Below are positions 1 through 8,342 of a DNA stretch of 64,000 nucleotides, one piece after another. The notes under the pieces were generated by a model. The model did not search any database and was not told the origin of the DNA. It was given only the letters and a program-made list of their open reading frames with translations. Both the position numbers and the translations under genes were made by a program. This DNA comes from Microvirga arvi (GTDB lineage Bacteria; Pseudomonadota; Alphaproteobacteria; Rhizobiales; Beijerinckiaceae): positions 108,053 through 172,052 of the forward strand of contig NZ_JAFEMD010000006.1 in NCBI RefSeq assembly GCF_016892765.1, read 5' to 3'. The first letter of the stretch is position 1, and each line of letters starts with the position of its first letter.

Positions 1-459
1 AACGACCAGCCGACCCTCGATCAGATGCACAAGGACCTCTACCGCGCCCGCGCGGCGGCCCTGAACATGATCCCGACCTCGACCGGCGCCGCCAAGGCGG
101 TGGGCCTCGTGCTGCCCGACCTCAACGGCAAGCTCGACGGCTCGTCGATCCGCGTGCCGACCCCGAACGTCTCCGTGGTCGACTTCAAGTTCGTGGCTAA
201 GAAGGCGACCACGAAGGAGGAGATCAACGAGGCGATCAAGCGCGCCGCCGCGCAGGAGCTGAAGGGCATCCTGGGCGTCACGGACCAGCCTAACGTCTCC
301 TCGGACTTCAACCACGATCCGCACTCCTCCGTGTTCCACCTGGACCAGACCAAGGTGATGGAGGGCAACTTCGTGCGCGTGCTGTCCTGGTACGACAACG
401 AGTGGGGTTTCTCGAACCGCATGGCGGACACCGCCGTCGCCATGGCGAAGCTCATCTAA
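1..459 (+). CDS. gap: Glyceraldehyde-3-phosphate dehydrogenase, type I (3' part)
   Basis: The reading frame is open from the first base of the window, so only the C-terminal 152 residues are present. The enzyme interconverts glyceraldehyde 3-phosphate and 1,3-bisphosphoglycerate using NAD(P). Visible family landmarks are the phosphate-binding stretch [14 protein letters not shown], then [19 protein letters not shown], and near the end [13 protein letters not shown]. The catalytic Cys lies upstream and is outside the window. It is followed after 14 bases by pgk on the same strand, with fba next, the common alphaproteobacterial gap-pgk-fba order. Identification is secure, but the cofactor preference cannot be read from this part. 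Confidence 0.97.
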   Translation, partial: NDQPTLDQMHKDLYRARAAALNMIPTSTGAAKAVGLVLPDLNGKLDGSSIRVPTPNVSVVDFKFVAKKATTKEEINEAIKRAAAQELKGILGVTDQPNVSSDFNHDPHSSVFHLDQTKVMEGNFVRVLSWYDNEWGFSNRMADTAVAMAKLI

Positions 460-473
460 AGGGAGGCTCGCGA

Positions 474-1664
474 ATGACCGCCTTCCGCACGCTCGACCAG
501 GCCGACGTCAAGGGCAAACGCGTTCTCGTCCGGGTGGACCTCAACGTCCCGATGGAGAACGGCCGGATTACGGACGCGACGCGCATCGAGCGCGTCCTGC
601 CCACCCTCAGGGAAATCTCCGACAAGGGCGGGAAGGTGATCCTTCTCGCCCATTTCGGCCGCCCGAAGGGACGCGATCCCAAAGAGTCCCTGAAGCCTGT
701 CGCGGAAGCGGTCTCGCAGCACCTCGGCAAACCCGTGGCCTTCGCCGATGACTGCATCGGCGAAGGTGCAAGCAGCGCCGTCAACGCCCTGAAGGACGGC
801 GACGTGATCCTCCTCGAAAACACCCGCTTCCATGCGGGCGAGGAGAAGAACGATCCGGCTTTCGTCCAGGAATTGGCGAAGCTCGGCGACCTCTACGTCA
901 ATGACGCCTTCTCGGCAGCCCACCGGGCCCATGCCTCCACCGAAGGCCTCGCTCGCAGGCTGCCGGCTTATGCCGGCCGCGCCATGCAGGCGGAGCTCGA
1001 CGCCCTCACCAAGGGCCTGGAAGCACCGAAGCGCCCGGTCGTCGCGATTGTCGGCGGCGCCAAGGTCTCGACCAAGATCGACCTGCTCGAAAACCTCGTC
1101 GCCAAGGTAGACGCCCTCGTGATCGGCGGCGGCATGGCCAATACCTTCGTGCACGCCACGGGCCTCGGCATCGGCAGGTCCCTGGCGGAAAAGGACCTGG
1201 CGGCGACGGCCATGCGCATCATCGAGAAGGCGCGGGAATCCAACTGCGCCATCATCCTGCCGGTCGACGGCGTCTGCGCCTATGAGTTCAAGGCGGGCGC
1301 GCACAACCACACCTACGGCATCGACGCGATCCCCGAGGATCAGATGATTCTCGATGTCGGCTCGCAATCGGTCGAGCGCATCAATTCCGCAATCAACGAT
1401 GCGGCGACGCTGGTGTGGAACGGCCCGCTCGGCGCGTTCGAGATCGCGCCCTTCGACCAGGGCACTGTGGCGGCGGCCCGCCACGCGGCCCAGCGCACCA
1501 AGGACGGCAAGCTGGTCTCCGTCGCCGGCGGCGGCGACACGGTGGCGGCCCTCAACCATGCCGGCGTTGCGGACAGCTTCACCTATGTCTCGACGGCAGG
1601 CGGCGCCTTCCTCGAATGGCTCGAGGGCAAGTCGCTCCCCGGCGTGGAAGCCCTGAGAGCCTGA
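474..1664 (+). CDS. pgk: Phosphoglycerate kinase
   Basis: Transfers phosphate between 1,3-bisphosphoglycerate and ADP in the cytoplasm. The protein is 396 residues, normal for the family. Landmarks in order are RVDLNVP at residues 20-26, [48 protein letters not shown], the hinge and C-domain motif [11 protein letters not shown], and the nucleotide-binding GGGDT near residue 350. The frame extends 24 codons upstream into gap, but the ATG at 474 is preceded by AAAGGGAGG at proper spacing and gives the usual N-terminus. It lies 14 bases after gap and is probably cotranscribed with it. Confidence 0.98.
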   Translation: MTAFRTLDQADVKGKRVLVRVDLNVPMENGRITDATRIERVLPTLREISDKGGKVILLAHFGRPKGRDPKESLKPVAEAVSQHLGKPVAFADDCIGEGASSAVNALKDGDVILLENTRFHAGEEKNDPAFVQELAKLGDLYVNDAFSAAHRAHASTEGLARRLPAYAGRAMQAELDALTKGLEAPKRPVVAIVGGAKVSTKIDLLENLVAKVDALVIGGGMANTFVHATGLGIGRSLAEKDLAATAMRIIEKARESNCAIILPVDGVCAYEFKAGAHNHTYGIDAIPEDQMILDVGSQSVERINSAINDAATLVWNGPLGAFEIAPFDQGTVAAARHAAQRTKDGKLVSVAGGGDTVAALNHAGVADSFTYVSTAGGAFLEWLEGKSLPGVEALRA

Positions 1665-1779
1665 AGGCAGTCACGGCAAAGTGGGTAACCACTTTGCCGA
1701 ACGCAAACATGGCCTAGATGGCTTAAGCTGAGGTTCAGCTTCTGCGCTGTTTAAAAGCAAAACCAATCGGAGGATGAGA

Positions 1780-2868
1780 ATGGCCCGCATCACCATGAGG
1801 CAGCTTCTGGATCACGCAGCCGAGCACGGCTATGGCGTGCCTGCCTTCAACATCAACAACATGGAGCAGGCGCTCGCGATCATGGCGGCGGCAGGTGAGG
1901 TCGATGCGCCGGTGATCATCCAGGCGTCCCGCGGCGCGCGCTCCTATGCCAACGACGTCATGCTCAAGCACATGATGGACGCGGTGACCGAGATCTATCC
2001 GCAGATTCCTGTCTGCGTGCATCTCGATCACGGCAACGAGCCCGCCACCTGCATGACTGCCATCCAGGCCGGCTTCACCTCGGTGATGATGGACGGCTCT
2101 CTCAAGGCTGACGGCAAGACCCCGGGCGACTGGGACTACAATGTCGGCGTCACCAAGAAGGTGGTCGAGATGGCCCATCTCGGCGGCATCTCGGTGGAGG
2201 GCGAGCTCGGCGTGCTGGGCTCTCTCGAGAGCGGCGAAGGCGAGGCCGAGGACGGCCACGGCGCCGAGGGCAAGCTCTCCCACGACCAGCTCCTGACGAA
2301 TCCCGACGAGGCCGTGAAGTTCGTGGCCGAGACCAAGGTCGATGCGCTCGCCATCGCCATGGGCACCTCGCACGGCGCCTACAAGTTCACCCGCAAGCCC
2401 GACGGCGCGATCCTTGCGATGCACATCATCGAGGAGATCCACAAGAAGCTTCCGAACATGCACCTGGTGATGCACGGCTCGTCCTCGGTGCCGCAGGATC
2501 TGCAGGACATCATCAACCAGTACGGCGGCCAGATGAAGCCGACCTGGGGCGTTCCGGTGGAGGAGATCCAGCGCGGCATCAAGCACGGCGTGCGCAAGAT
2601 CAACATCGACACCGACAACCGCATGGCCATGACCGGCCAGATCCGCAAGGTTCTCCAGGAGAACCCGGGCGAGTTCGATCCGCGCAAGTATCTGAAGCCC
2701 GCCATGGAGGCGATGACGAAGCTCTGCAAGCAGCGCCTGCAGGAGTTCAACACCGCCGGCCAGGCCTCGAAGATCAAGCGCGTCTATACGCTGGCCGAGA
2801 TGGCCAAGCGCTACGCCTCCGGCGAGCTCGATCCGACCTTCGGGGCGACCCGCCAAGCAGCGGAGTAA
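1780..2868 (+). CDS. fba: Fructose-bisphosphate aldolase, class II
   Basis: Zinc-dependent cleavage or formation of fructose 1,6-bisphosphate. The predicted 362 residues match the class II subtype often found with Calvin-cycle genes. Zinc-ligand motif HLDHG is at residues 81-85, followed by [36 protein letters not shown], a second conserved region VMHGSSSVP, and [12 protein letters not shown]. An ATG at 1774 overlaps the Shine-Dalgarno GGAGG (1769-1773), so the ATG at 1780, six bases after it, is the better start. It stands 115 bases after pgk in the same direction and completes a gap-pgk-fba group serving glycolysis and gluconeogenesis. Confidence 0.96.
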   Translation: MARITMRQLLDHAAEHGYGVPAFNINNMEQALAIMAAAGEVDAPVIIQASRGARSYANDVMLKHMMDAVTEIYPQIPVCVHLDHGNEPATCMTAIQAGFTSVMMDGSLKADGKTPGDWDYNVGVTKKVVEMAHLGGISVEGELGVLGSLESGEGEAEDGHGAEGKLSHDQLLTNPDEAVKFVAETKVDALAIAMGTSHGAYKFTRKPDGAILAMHIIEEIHKKLPNMHLVMHGSSSVPQDLQDIINQYGGQMKPTWGVPVEEIQRGIKHGVRKINIDTDNRMAMTGQIRKVLQENPGEFDPRKYLKPAMEAMTKLCKQRLQEFNTAGQASKIKRVYTLAEMAKRYASGELDPTFGATRQAAE

Positions 2869-3272
2869 AGAGGGCCTTCAGACACCGCTCTCTCTTCCCT
2901 CCCCCTTGCGGGGAGGGATTGAGGGTGGGGGTCGCAAAGTCAAAGCGCTATGCTGGATGTTTAGGCGCCACTCTCCCCGCCCCGTCATCACCGGCCTTGG
3001 GCCGGTGATCCCGATTGATTGAAGCGCTGAGCCTCACAGCATCGGGATGGCCGGCACAACCGGCCATGACGTGCAGGTGTAACGGGGCGGTCTCACCCGG
3101 TCGTCCGACCCCCATCCCTGCCCCTCCCCGCAAGGGGGAGGGAAAAGGCAGTTGCACAAAGCATTTCATCGATCTGGCTTTCGCCTCAATCATGATCGAC
3201 AAGCGGGGCCTCGCAAGATGGCCCCGTTTTCGTTATGGGAACGCTGTCTTTCCTTTCTCGTGACCTGGATCC
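2869..3272. other. Gene-less spacer after fba, filled by inverted repeats
   Basis: No convincing coding sequence is seen. Most of the spacer is a nested inverted-repeat structure described separately at 2896-3143. The rest (3144-3272) leads into the next gene and shows no clear promoter to me. Confidence 0.7.
2896..3143. repeat. Nested inverted-repeat element, MITE-like
   Basis: The outer arms at 2896-2934 and 3106-3143 are near-perfect inverted copies of a sequence with CCTCCCCCTTGCGGGGAGGG. Inside lie shorter inverted segments: CCCCGCCCCGT near 2975 against ACGGGGCGG near 3081, and two hairpins (2983-3014 with CACCGGCC/GGCCGGTG and 3040-3070 with TGGCCGG/CCGGCCA). The inner hairpin pair recurs at 4842-4922 without the outer arms, so the unit appears composite. 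No transposase is encoded. Confidence 0.7.
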
Positions 3273-3923
3273 ATGGCCGATACCGCCGCCCGCCTCTACC
3301 TCATCACCCCTGTCCTGGAGGACGCCTCCTTCGCGCCGCAGCTCGCCGAGGCCTGCGCGACCAAAGCCGTGGCCGCAATCCTGCTGCGACTGGCTCCCGC
3401 CGACGAGCGCACCCTGATCAATCAGGTGAAGGCGCTGGCCCCGGTCGCCCAGGAGCACGGCGCGGCCGTGATCGTCACCACGGAAGCCAAGGCCGATCTC
3501 GCTGCCATCGCGGCGCGGGGCGGAGCAGACGGCGTCCATCTCACGGGCGGTCCCGCCCTCCTGCGGGAAATGCGCGACCGGCTGAAATCCGAGCGCGCCA
3601 TCGGGGTCGGCGGCATCCGCACCAAGGACGATGCCATGTCTTTCGGCGAGGCCGGAGCCGACTACCTGCTCTTCGGCGAGCCGCGACCGGACGGGTCCCT
3701 TCCCTCCCTGGAGAGCGTGGTTGAGCGGGCTGCCTGGTGGGCCGAGATCTTCGAGACGCCCTGCGCGGCCTATGCACCGAGCCTTGAGGCCGTCGAACCC
3801 TTGGCCGCCACGAACGCTGAATTCATCGCCCTCGGCGACGCGGTCTGGTACCACCCTGATGGCGCAGGGGCTGGCGTGAAGGCGGCGGCCGAGATCCTCG
3901 AGCGCGAGGGGGCGTCGCGCTGA
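3273..3923 (+). CDS. Thiamine phosphate synthase-like (ThiE/TenI fold) protein
   Basis: The 216-residue protein has the beta/alpha-barrel pattern of the ThiE/TenI family. RLYLITP is at the N-terminus, GADGVHLTGG lies where ThiE has its substrate loop, IGVGGIRTKDDAMSFGEAG follows, and GADYLLFGE is the phosphate-binding strand. Canonical ThiE motifs such as HLGQ and GxSxHT are altered, and no other thiamine gene is nearby, so true thiamine phosphate synthase activity is doubtful. The stop codon overlaps the start of the Sel1 gene by one base (TGATG), suggesting translational coupling. It could be a paralogue with a different role; fold assignment is fairly secure, substrate unknown. Confidence 0.75.
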   Translation: MADTAARLYLITPVLEDASFAPQLAEACATKAVAAILLRLAPADERTLINQVKALAPVAQEHGAAVIVTTEAKADLAAIAARGGADGVHLTGGPALLREMRDRLKSERAIGVGGIRTKDDAMSFGEAGADYLLFGEPRPDGSLPSLESVVERAAWWAEIFETPCAAYAPSLEAVEPLAATNAEFIALGDAVWYHPDGAGAGVKAAAEILEREGASR

Positions 3924-4822
3924 TGCGTCTCTCATGTATCATCGGTGGTGTGTTTCTCGCGGCGACCGCCACGGCAGGCCATGCGGCGCAACCCGATCTC
4001 GCCTATGGCGCCTACCAGCGCGGCCTGTATCAGATGGCCTTTCGCGAGGCGACCTTGCGGCTGGAGAAGAACAACAACGACGCCGCCGCCATGACCCTTT
4101 TGGGCGAACTCTATAACCAGGGCCTCGGCATCCCCGTGGACCCGAAGAAGGCCTCCGAGTGGTACCGCCTCGCCGCTCAGCGCGGCGATGCCCATGCGCT
4201 GGCAGCCCTTGGCCTGATGGCCCTCGACGGACGCGGCATGGCAAGGAACACGGCTCAAGGAAAAGCCTGGCTTGAGGAAGCGGCCGCCAAGGGCAACGCG
4301 CTCGCCAGCCACAACCTTGCCCTGCTCCTGCTCACGAGCGAGACGAACACGGACCTGCAGAGGGCGGTCGAACTCCTGAAGAAGGCCTCGGATGCGGAGA
4401 TCCCCGACGCGCAGCATGCGCTCGGTGTGCTCTACCTCAAGGGTCGCGGTGTCGAACGCAATGCCACCGAGGCCGCCCGCCTGTTCGAGCGCGCGGCCCG
4501 CAACGGCAGTTCGGTCGGCGAGGTGGAATATGCCATCCTGCTCTTCAACGGCGATGGGGTCCCAGCGAGCGAGTCCCAGGCCGCCCGCTATTTCCGCCGC
4601 GCCGCCGCCAAGGGCAGCGCCATCGCCCAGAACCGCCTCGCCCGCCTGCTCGTGGCAGGTCGCGGAGTTCCCGCCAACAAGATCGATGCAGCCGCCTGGC
4701 ATATCTTGGCGGCGGCCCAGGGACTCAGCGACCCCTGGCTCGACAATGCGCTCAAGAATTTGACCGCCGACGAGCGCACCCGCGCCGAGCGTCTGGCGGC
4801 CGAGCGCCTCGGGATGCGGTAA
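3923..4822 (+). CDS. Exported Sel1-repeat (TPR-like) protein
   Basis: This 299-residue protein begins with a signal peptide (about residues 1-21, hydrophobic core then GHAAQ). It is followed by at least five Sel1-type repeats of about 36 residues, recognisable by alternating A-x-x-LG and G-x-G-x-x-x-x-x-x-A-x-x-W/L-x-x-AA patterns, for example NQGLGIPVDPKKASEWYRLA. Sel1 repeats form superhelical protein-binding scaffolds, so it probably acts as an adaptor in the periplasm. Its start overlaps the thiE-like gene by one base, so the two form a transcription unit. The binding partner cannot be inferred from sequence. Confidence 0.85.
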   Translation: MRLSCIIGGVFLAATATAGHAAQPDLAYGAYQRGLYQMAFREATLRLEKNNNDAAAMTLLGELYNQGLGIPVDPKKASEWYRLAAQRGDAHALAALGLMALDGRGMARNTAQGKAWLEEAAAKGNALASHNLALLLLTSETNTDLQRAVELLKKASDAEIPDAQHALGVLYLKGRGVERNATEAARLFERAARNGSSVGEVEYAILLFNGDGVPASESQAARYFRRAAAKGSAIAQNRLARLLVAGRGVPANKIDAAAWHILAAAQGLSDPWLDNALKNLTADERTRAERLAAERLGMR

Positions 4823-4841
4823 AAATTGCTCTTACCGTCAT

Positions 4842-4922
4842 CACCGGCCTTGTGCCGGTGATCTCGAATATTCTGAGCGCAATGCTCTTCTTATCGGGAT
4901 GGCCGGGACAAGCCCGGCCATG
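4842..4922. repeat. Paired-hairpin intergenic repeat
   Basis: Two hairpins lie between the Sel1 gene and suhB: CATCACCGGCC with GGCCGGTGAT (4844-4865 region), and ATGGCCGGGACAAGCCCGGCCAT (about 4900-4921). The same two-hairpin module occurs within 2983-3070. It resembles REP/BIME-type elements and could act as an mRNA stabiliser or terminator; its function is unproven. Confidence 0.65.
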
Positions 4923-5069
4923 ACGAGAAACAGATGGCAAACCGCACAAAACTGCACGGCGACGGATCAATCGGGCCTCCCGCCCGGTTATCCACCGCTT
5001 GACGCGAACCCATCCGTGGTCCATCGACCACATCTTCTTTGAAAACCGCTCTTTGCCAGGACCTGTACG

Positions 5070-5864
5070 ATGATCCGCTCGCCCCTCATGACCGTCATGA
5101 CCGATGCCGTGATGAAGGCCTCGCGCTCCCTGAAGCGCGATTTCGGCGAGGTCGAGAACCTGCAGGTCTCCCGCAAGGGTCCGGGCGACTTCGTCTCGGC
5201 AGCCGACCGCAAGGCCGAGACGATCCTGCGCGAGTCGCTCGAGAAGTCCCGTCCCGGCTATGGTTTCGTCATGGAGGAGGGGGGCGTCATCGAGGGCACG
5301 GACACGAGCCACCGCTGGCACATCGACCCGCTCGACGGCACCACCAACTTCCTGCACGGCCTGCCGCAATTCGCGATCTCCGTCGGCCTGGAGCGCGACG
5401 GCCAGATCGTCGCCGGCGTGATCTACGATCCGGCCAAGGACGAGCTCTTCATTGCCGAGCGCGGCAAGGGCGCCTATCTCAACAACCGGCGCATCCGCGT
5501 GGCGGCCCGCGGCGACCTCGCCGATGCGGTGGTGGCCTGCGGCCTGCCCCATATCGGCAAAGGCGATCATGGCCTTTTCCTGCGCGAGACCGCCACCGTC
5601 ATGGGCTATGTGGGCGGCATGCGCCGCTGGGGCGCGGCGGCCCTCGATCTCGCCTATGTGGCCTGCGGCCGCTTCGACGCCTATTGGGAGCGGGGCCTGA
5701 ATTCCTGGGACATTGCCGCCGGCATCCTCATGATCCGCGAGGCAGGCGGCTTCGTCTCCGATGCCGATGGCGGCAGCGATCCGATGGCCAAGGGTTCGAT
5801 CGCCTGCGGCAACGAGATCATGCACCGGGAGCTTCTCAAGCTCCTGAAGAAGGCGAAGGGTTGA
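5070..5864 (+). CDS. suhB: Inositol monophosphatase family protein (SuhB-like)
   Basis: A 264-residue Mg-dependent phosphatase of the IMPase family. Metal-binding residues are visible in order: MEEGG (the first acidic pair, near residue 69), DPLDGTTNF at about 86-94, and the C-terminal motif LNSWDIAAG with the third Asp near 214. The protein is the usual size. Related enzymes hydrolyse inositol phosphates or similar sugar phosphates, and SuhB homologues can also bind the transcription machinery; which role applies cannot be told here. It precedes the stator-like pair in the same direction, separated by a palindromic repeat. The ATG at 5070 lacks a strong Shine-Dalgarno but fits the family N-terminus. 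Confidence 0.9.
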   Translation: MIRSPLMTVMTDAVMKASRSLKRDFGEVENLQVSRKGPGDFVSAADRKAETILRESLEKSRPGYGFVMEEGGVIEGTDTSHRWHIDPLDGTTNFLHGLPQFAISVGLERDGQIVAGVIYDPAKDELFIAERGKGAYLNNRRIRVAARGDLADAVVACGLPHIGKGDHGLFLRETATVMGYVGGMRRWGAAALDLAYVACGRFDAYWERGLNSWDIAAGILMIREAGGFVSDADGGSDPMAKGSIACGNEIMHRELLKLLKKAKG

Positions 5865-5934
5865 TATTTCTGTTCGTGCCGGTTCAAGCCAACCATGCTC
5901 GCGCTTGATCCTTTGAGCGGGCGCGGTCACATTA

Positions 5935-6042
5935 GTGCATCGTGCGGAAAAGTGGCCCAGGTTTTCCGCGCCGAGCGATGCACCCCTTAAGGGAGCATCG
6001 GATCGATCCCAAAAGTGGTTTCCACTTTTGGGCCGAGGCTCC
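5935..6042 (+). repeat. Two-hairpin palindromic repeat, full copy A
   Basis: The left hairpin runs from GTGCATCGTGCGGAAAA to TTTTCCGC...GCGATGCAC. The right hairpin runs from GAGCATCGGATCGATCCC, through AAAAGTGGTTTCCACTTTT, to GGGCCGAGGCTC. This is the same family and orientation as copies at 11265, 17557, 36567 and 53726. It lies 35 bases upstream of the stator-like gene start. Confidence 0.9.
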
Positions 6043-6077
6043 AGGTCAGTCCCGAAGCACGAATGCACAGGATAACG

Positions 6078-7040
6078 ATGGCGGACCAACCCCTTACCCC
6101 ACCGCGGATCTATCTCATCCGCATGGCGGTCTTTCTGGTTCTGGCAGGGTTTGTCGCCTTCATCCTGTACCGGCAGATCTGGGAGGCCTTCCAGGCCAAT
6201 CCCGGGCTCAATGCCCTGATTCTGGGCGTGATGTTCATCGGCATCGTGCTGGCGATCCGCCAGGTCTGGCGCCTGTTTCCCGAGGTTCGCTGGGTCAATA
6301 CCCTCCAGCGAACCGAGGAAGGACTGGTGGCTCCCGAGCAGCCGGTGCTGCTCGCTCCCCTCTCCGCCCTTCTCGGCAACCGGCCGGGCCAGTCCGGCTT
6401 CTCCGTCGCCGCGACCCGCTCGGTCCTCGATTCCATCGGCGCCCGCCTCGATGAGAGCCGCGAGATCGTGCGCTATCTGGCCGGCCTCCTGGTCTTCCTT
6501 GGCCTGCTCGGCACCTTCTGGGGCCTCATCGACACGGTCGGCTCGGTCGGGCGCATCATCTCCTCGCTGCGCACCGGCCAGGATTCGGCGGTTCTGTTCG
6601 ACGAACTCAAGAACTCGCTCGCCGGCCCCCTGCAGGGCATGGGCCTCTCCTTCTCGGCTTCTCTCTTCGGCCTGGCAGGCTCCCTCGTCCTCGGGTTTCT
6701 CGATCTCCAGGCCGGTCAGGCCCAGAACCGCTTCTACACTGAGCTGGAGGACTGGCTCGCCACTTCCACCATGGACACGCCCTCCGAGCCCTCCCTGCGC
6801 CCCGGCGCCAGCCCGGACCTGGCGATCGCCCTCAACCGGCTGACTGCTGCCGTCAATGACGGCGGCGGCGGCCGCGCGGCGACGCAGGCCATGGCCAATC
6901 TGGCGGAGGGCGTTCAGGGTCTCGTCCAGCACATGCGGGCCGAGCAGCAGATGATCCGCGACTGGGTGGAGGCCCAGGCTACCCGCGAGAAGGAGCTGAA
7001 GCAGGTGCTCGACCGCCTCTCCCGTGAAAGGCTGCCCTGA
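6078..7040 (+). CDS. MotA/TolQ/ExbB-type proton channel family protein
   Basis: A predicted 320-residue inner-membrane protein. One transmembrane segment is near residues 11-32 and another near 45-65. After a cytoplasmic stretch come two more helices, around YLAGLLVFLGLLGTFWGLI and LSFSASLFGLAGSLVLGFL, with the GTFWG and loop pattern typical of TolQ/ExbB/MotA subunits. The C-terminal 100 residues look cytoplasmic and helical. An in-frame GTG at 6015 lies inside the palindromic repeat, and the ATG at 6063 has a poor site; AGGA at 6068-6071 favours the ATG at 6078. It overlaps the OmpA-like gene by one base, so the two probably form one ion-driven complex. It is not a flagellar or Tol gene by context. 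Confidence 0.82.
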   Translation: MADQPLTPPRIYLIRMAVFLVLAGFVAFILYRQIWEAFQANPGLNALILGVMFIGIVLAIRQVWRLFPEVRWVNTLQRTEEGLVAPEQPVLLAPLSALLGNRPGQSGFSVAATRSVLDSIGARLDESREIVRYLAGLLVFLGLLGTFWGLIDTVGSVGRIISSLRTGQDSAVLFDELKNSLAGPLQGMGLSFSASLFGLAGSLVLGFLDLQAGQAQNRFYTELEDWLATSTMDTPSEPSLRPGASPDLAIALNRLTAAVNDGGGGRAATQAMANLAEGVQGLVQHMRAEQQMIRDWVEAQATREKELKQVLDRLSRERLP

Positions 7041-8068
7041 TGCCGATCTCGAGCGCGGGCGGACGGCGGCGCGGGCGCGGCGGCCAGATCAATTACTGGC
7101 CGGGCTTCGTGGATGCCCTGTCCACCCTGCTGCTGGCCATCATCTTCCTGATCTCCGTCTTCACGGTCGGACAGTTCTTCCTGTCGCGCGAGCTGTCGGG
7201 CCGCGACACGGTGCTCGACCGCCTCAACCGCCAGATTTCCGAACTCACCGACCTTCTCTCCCTGGAGCGTTCGAGCCGGCGCACCATCGAGGATACGGTC
7301 ACCTCCCTGCAGACCACGCTGCGCGCCAACGAGGCCGAGCGGGCGCGCCTCCAGAGCCTTCTCGACAGCGGCGGCGCAGCGCAGGCCCAGGCGCAGCAAC
7401 TGGGCACGCAGCTCGAAACCGAACGCCAGGCCACAGGGCGCGCCTTAAGCCAGGTCGAGATCCTCAACCAGCAGATCGCCGCCATGCGCCGCCAGCTGGC
7501 GGCGCTGGAGGATGCGCTCGCAGCCTCGGAGAACCGGGACAAGGAGAGCCAGGCCCGCATCGCCGATCTCGGTAGCCGCCTCAATGTGGCGCTGGCCCAG
7601 CGGGTGCAGGAACTGGCCCGCTACCGCTCCGACTTCTTCGGGCGCCTGAGGCAGATTCTCGGCAACCGCCCGGACGTGCGCATCGTCGGCGACCGCTTCG
7701 TCTTCCAGTCGGAGGTGCTCTTCCCCGGCGGCCAGGCGACGCTGCGCCCCGAGGCCTCCGGCGAGATCGACCGCATCGCCAGCGCCCTGATCGAGCTGGA
7801 ACGTCAGGTTCCGCCCGACATTCCCTGGGTGATCCGCGTCGACGGCCACACCGACCAGCGTCCCATCGCGACATCGCAATTCCCGTCGAACTGGGCCCTC
7901 TCGTCCGCCCGCGCCATCGCCGTGGTGCAGGCCCTGGTCGCCCGGGGCATCCAGCCCCAGCACCTCGTCGCCGCCGGCTTCGGCGAATTCCAGCCGCTGG
8001 ATAACGGCACGACGGAAGAATCTTACGCCCGCAACCGGCGCATCGAGCTGAAGCTGACGGAGCGGTAA
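7040..8068 (+). CDS. MotB/OmpA-like peptidoglycan-binding membrane protein
   Basis: This 342-residue partner of the upstream channel gene has a basic N-terminus and one transmembrane helix (about residues 23-45). The helix begins PGFVDALSTLLLAIIFL, with an Asp where MotB, TolR and ExbD carry their proton-binding Asp. A long coiled coil follows (about 55-190, rich in Q, E, R, L). The C-terminal OmpA-like domain (about 200-342) contains VDGHTDQRP, NWALSSARA and ARNRRIEL, the pattern that binds peptidoglycan. The pair resembles a MotAB- or ZorAB-type stator with a long periplasmic lever. Start and stop overlap (TGATG) points to coupled synthesis. Confidence 0.85.
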   Translation: MPISSAGGRRRGRGGQINYWPGFVDALSTLLLAIIFLISVFTVGQFFLSRELSGRDTVLDRLNRQISELTDLLSLERSSRRTIEDTVTSLQTTLRANEAERARLQSLLDSGGAAQAQAQQLGTQLETERQATGRALSQVEILNQQIAAMRRQLAALEDALAASENRDKESQARIADLGSRLNVALAQRVQELARYRSDFFGRLRQILGNRPDVRIVGDRFVFQSEVLFPGGQATLRPEASGEIDRIASALIELERQVPPDIPWVIRVDGHTDQRPIATSQFPSNWALSSARAIAVVQALVARGIQPQHLVAAGFGEFQPLDNGTTEESYARNRRIELKLTER

Positions 8069-8071
8069 GTC

Positions 8072-8245
8072 TCAGGCCTTCCCCAGCGCCTGCGCCACAT
8101 CCTGGACCTGATCGCCGACGCGCCGGATCGCCTCCACCACGTGATGGCGGGGGACGTTCCAGCGGTTGGACCAGTACTGGAGATCCCAGGGTTCGTGGAC
8201 GTTGATGCGGGACGAATCCTGCGGATGTCTCTTGCTGACGGCCAT
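8072..8245 (-). CDS. DUF3606 family small protein
   Basis: A 57-residue protein of the DUF3606 type. It contains SSRINVHEPWDLQYWSNRW followed by a helix ending VGDQVQDVAQALG; the family pattern is a short RINV strand, a W-containing helix and V.AVG..V..V. The start ATG (8243-8245) is preceded by GGGAGG at suitable spacing. It lies tail-to-tail with the OmpA-like gene, three bases apart. The function of the family is unknown. Confidence 0.75.
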   Translation of the reverse strand: MAVSKRHPQDSSRINVHEPWDLQYWSNRWNVPRHHVVEAIRRVGDQVQDVAQALGKA

Positions 8246-8342
8246 GCCGTCCTCCCGACCGATCCTAAGGCTTGAACCTGATCAGATGGGGGCGGGTGAT
8301 CGAATGTCAGCCACCCCGGCAATCTCTTTCGACGAAAACCAC

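Noticed and set aside
456..1559. A 367-codon minus-strand open frame opposite pgk
   Set aside because: It mirrors pgk codon positions and shows only His/Arg/Asp/Val-rich shadow composition.
6015..6077. Upstream start for the MotA/TolQ-like gene within repeat copy A
   Set aside because: The GTG at 6015 is inside the palindrome and lacks a ribosome site; AGGA six bases before the ATG at 6078 is a better fit.
4752..6932. A 726-codon open frame on the minus strand across suhB and the MotA-like gene
   Set aside because: It is antisense to two well-identified genes and crosses the palindromic repeat. Its residue composition (Glu/Gly/Ala/Asp-rich) is that expected of reverse-frame shadows in GC-rich DNA, with no recognisable domain.
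6078..8068. A Zorya anti-phage system
   Set aside because: Only the ZorAB-like membrane parts are present; no ZorC, ZorD or ZorE-type gene lies nearby and the surroundings are core metabolism.
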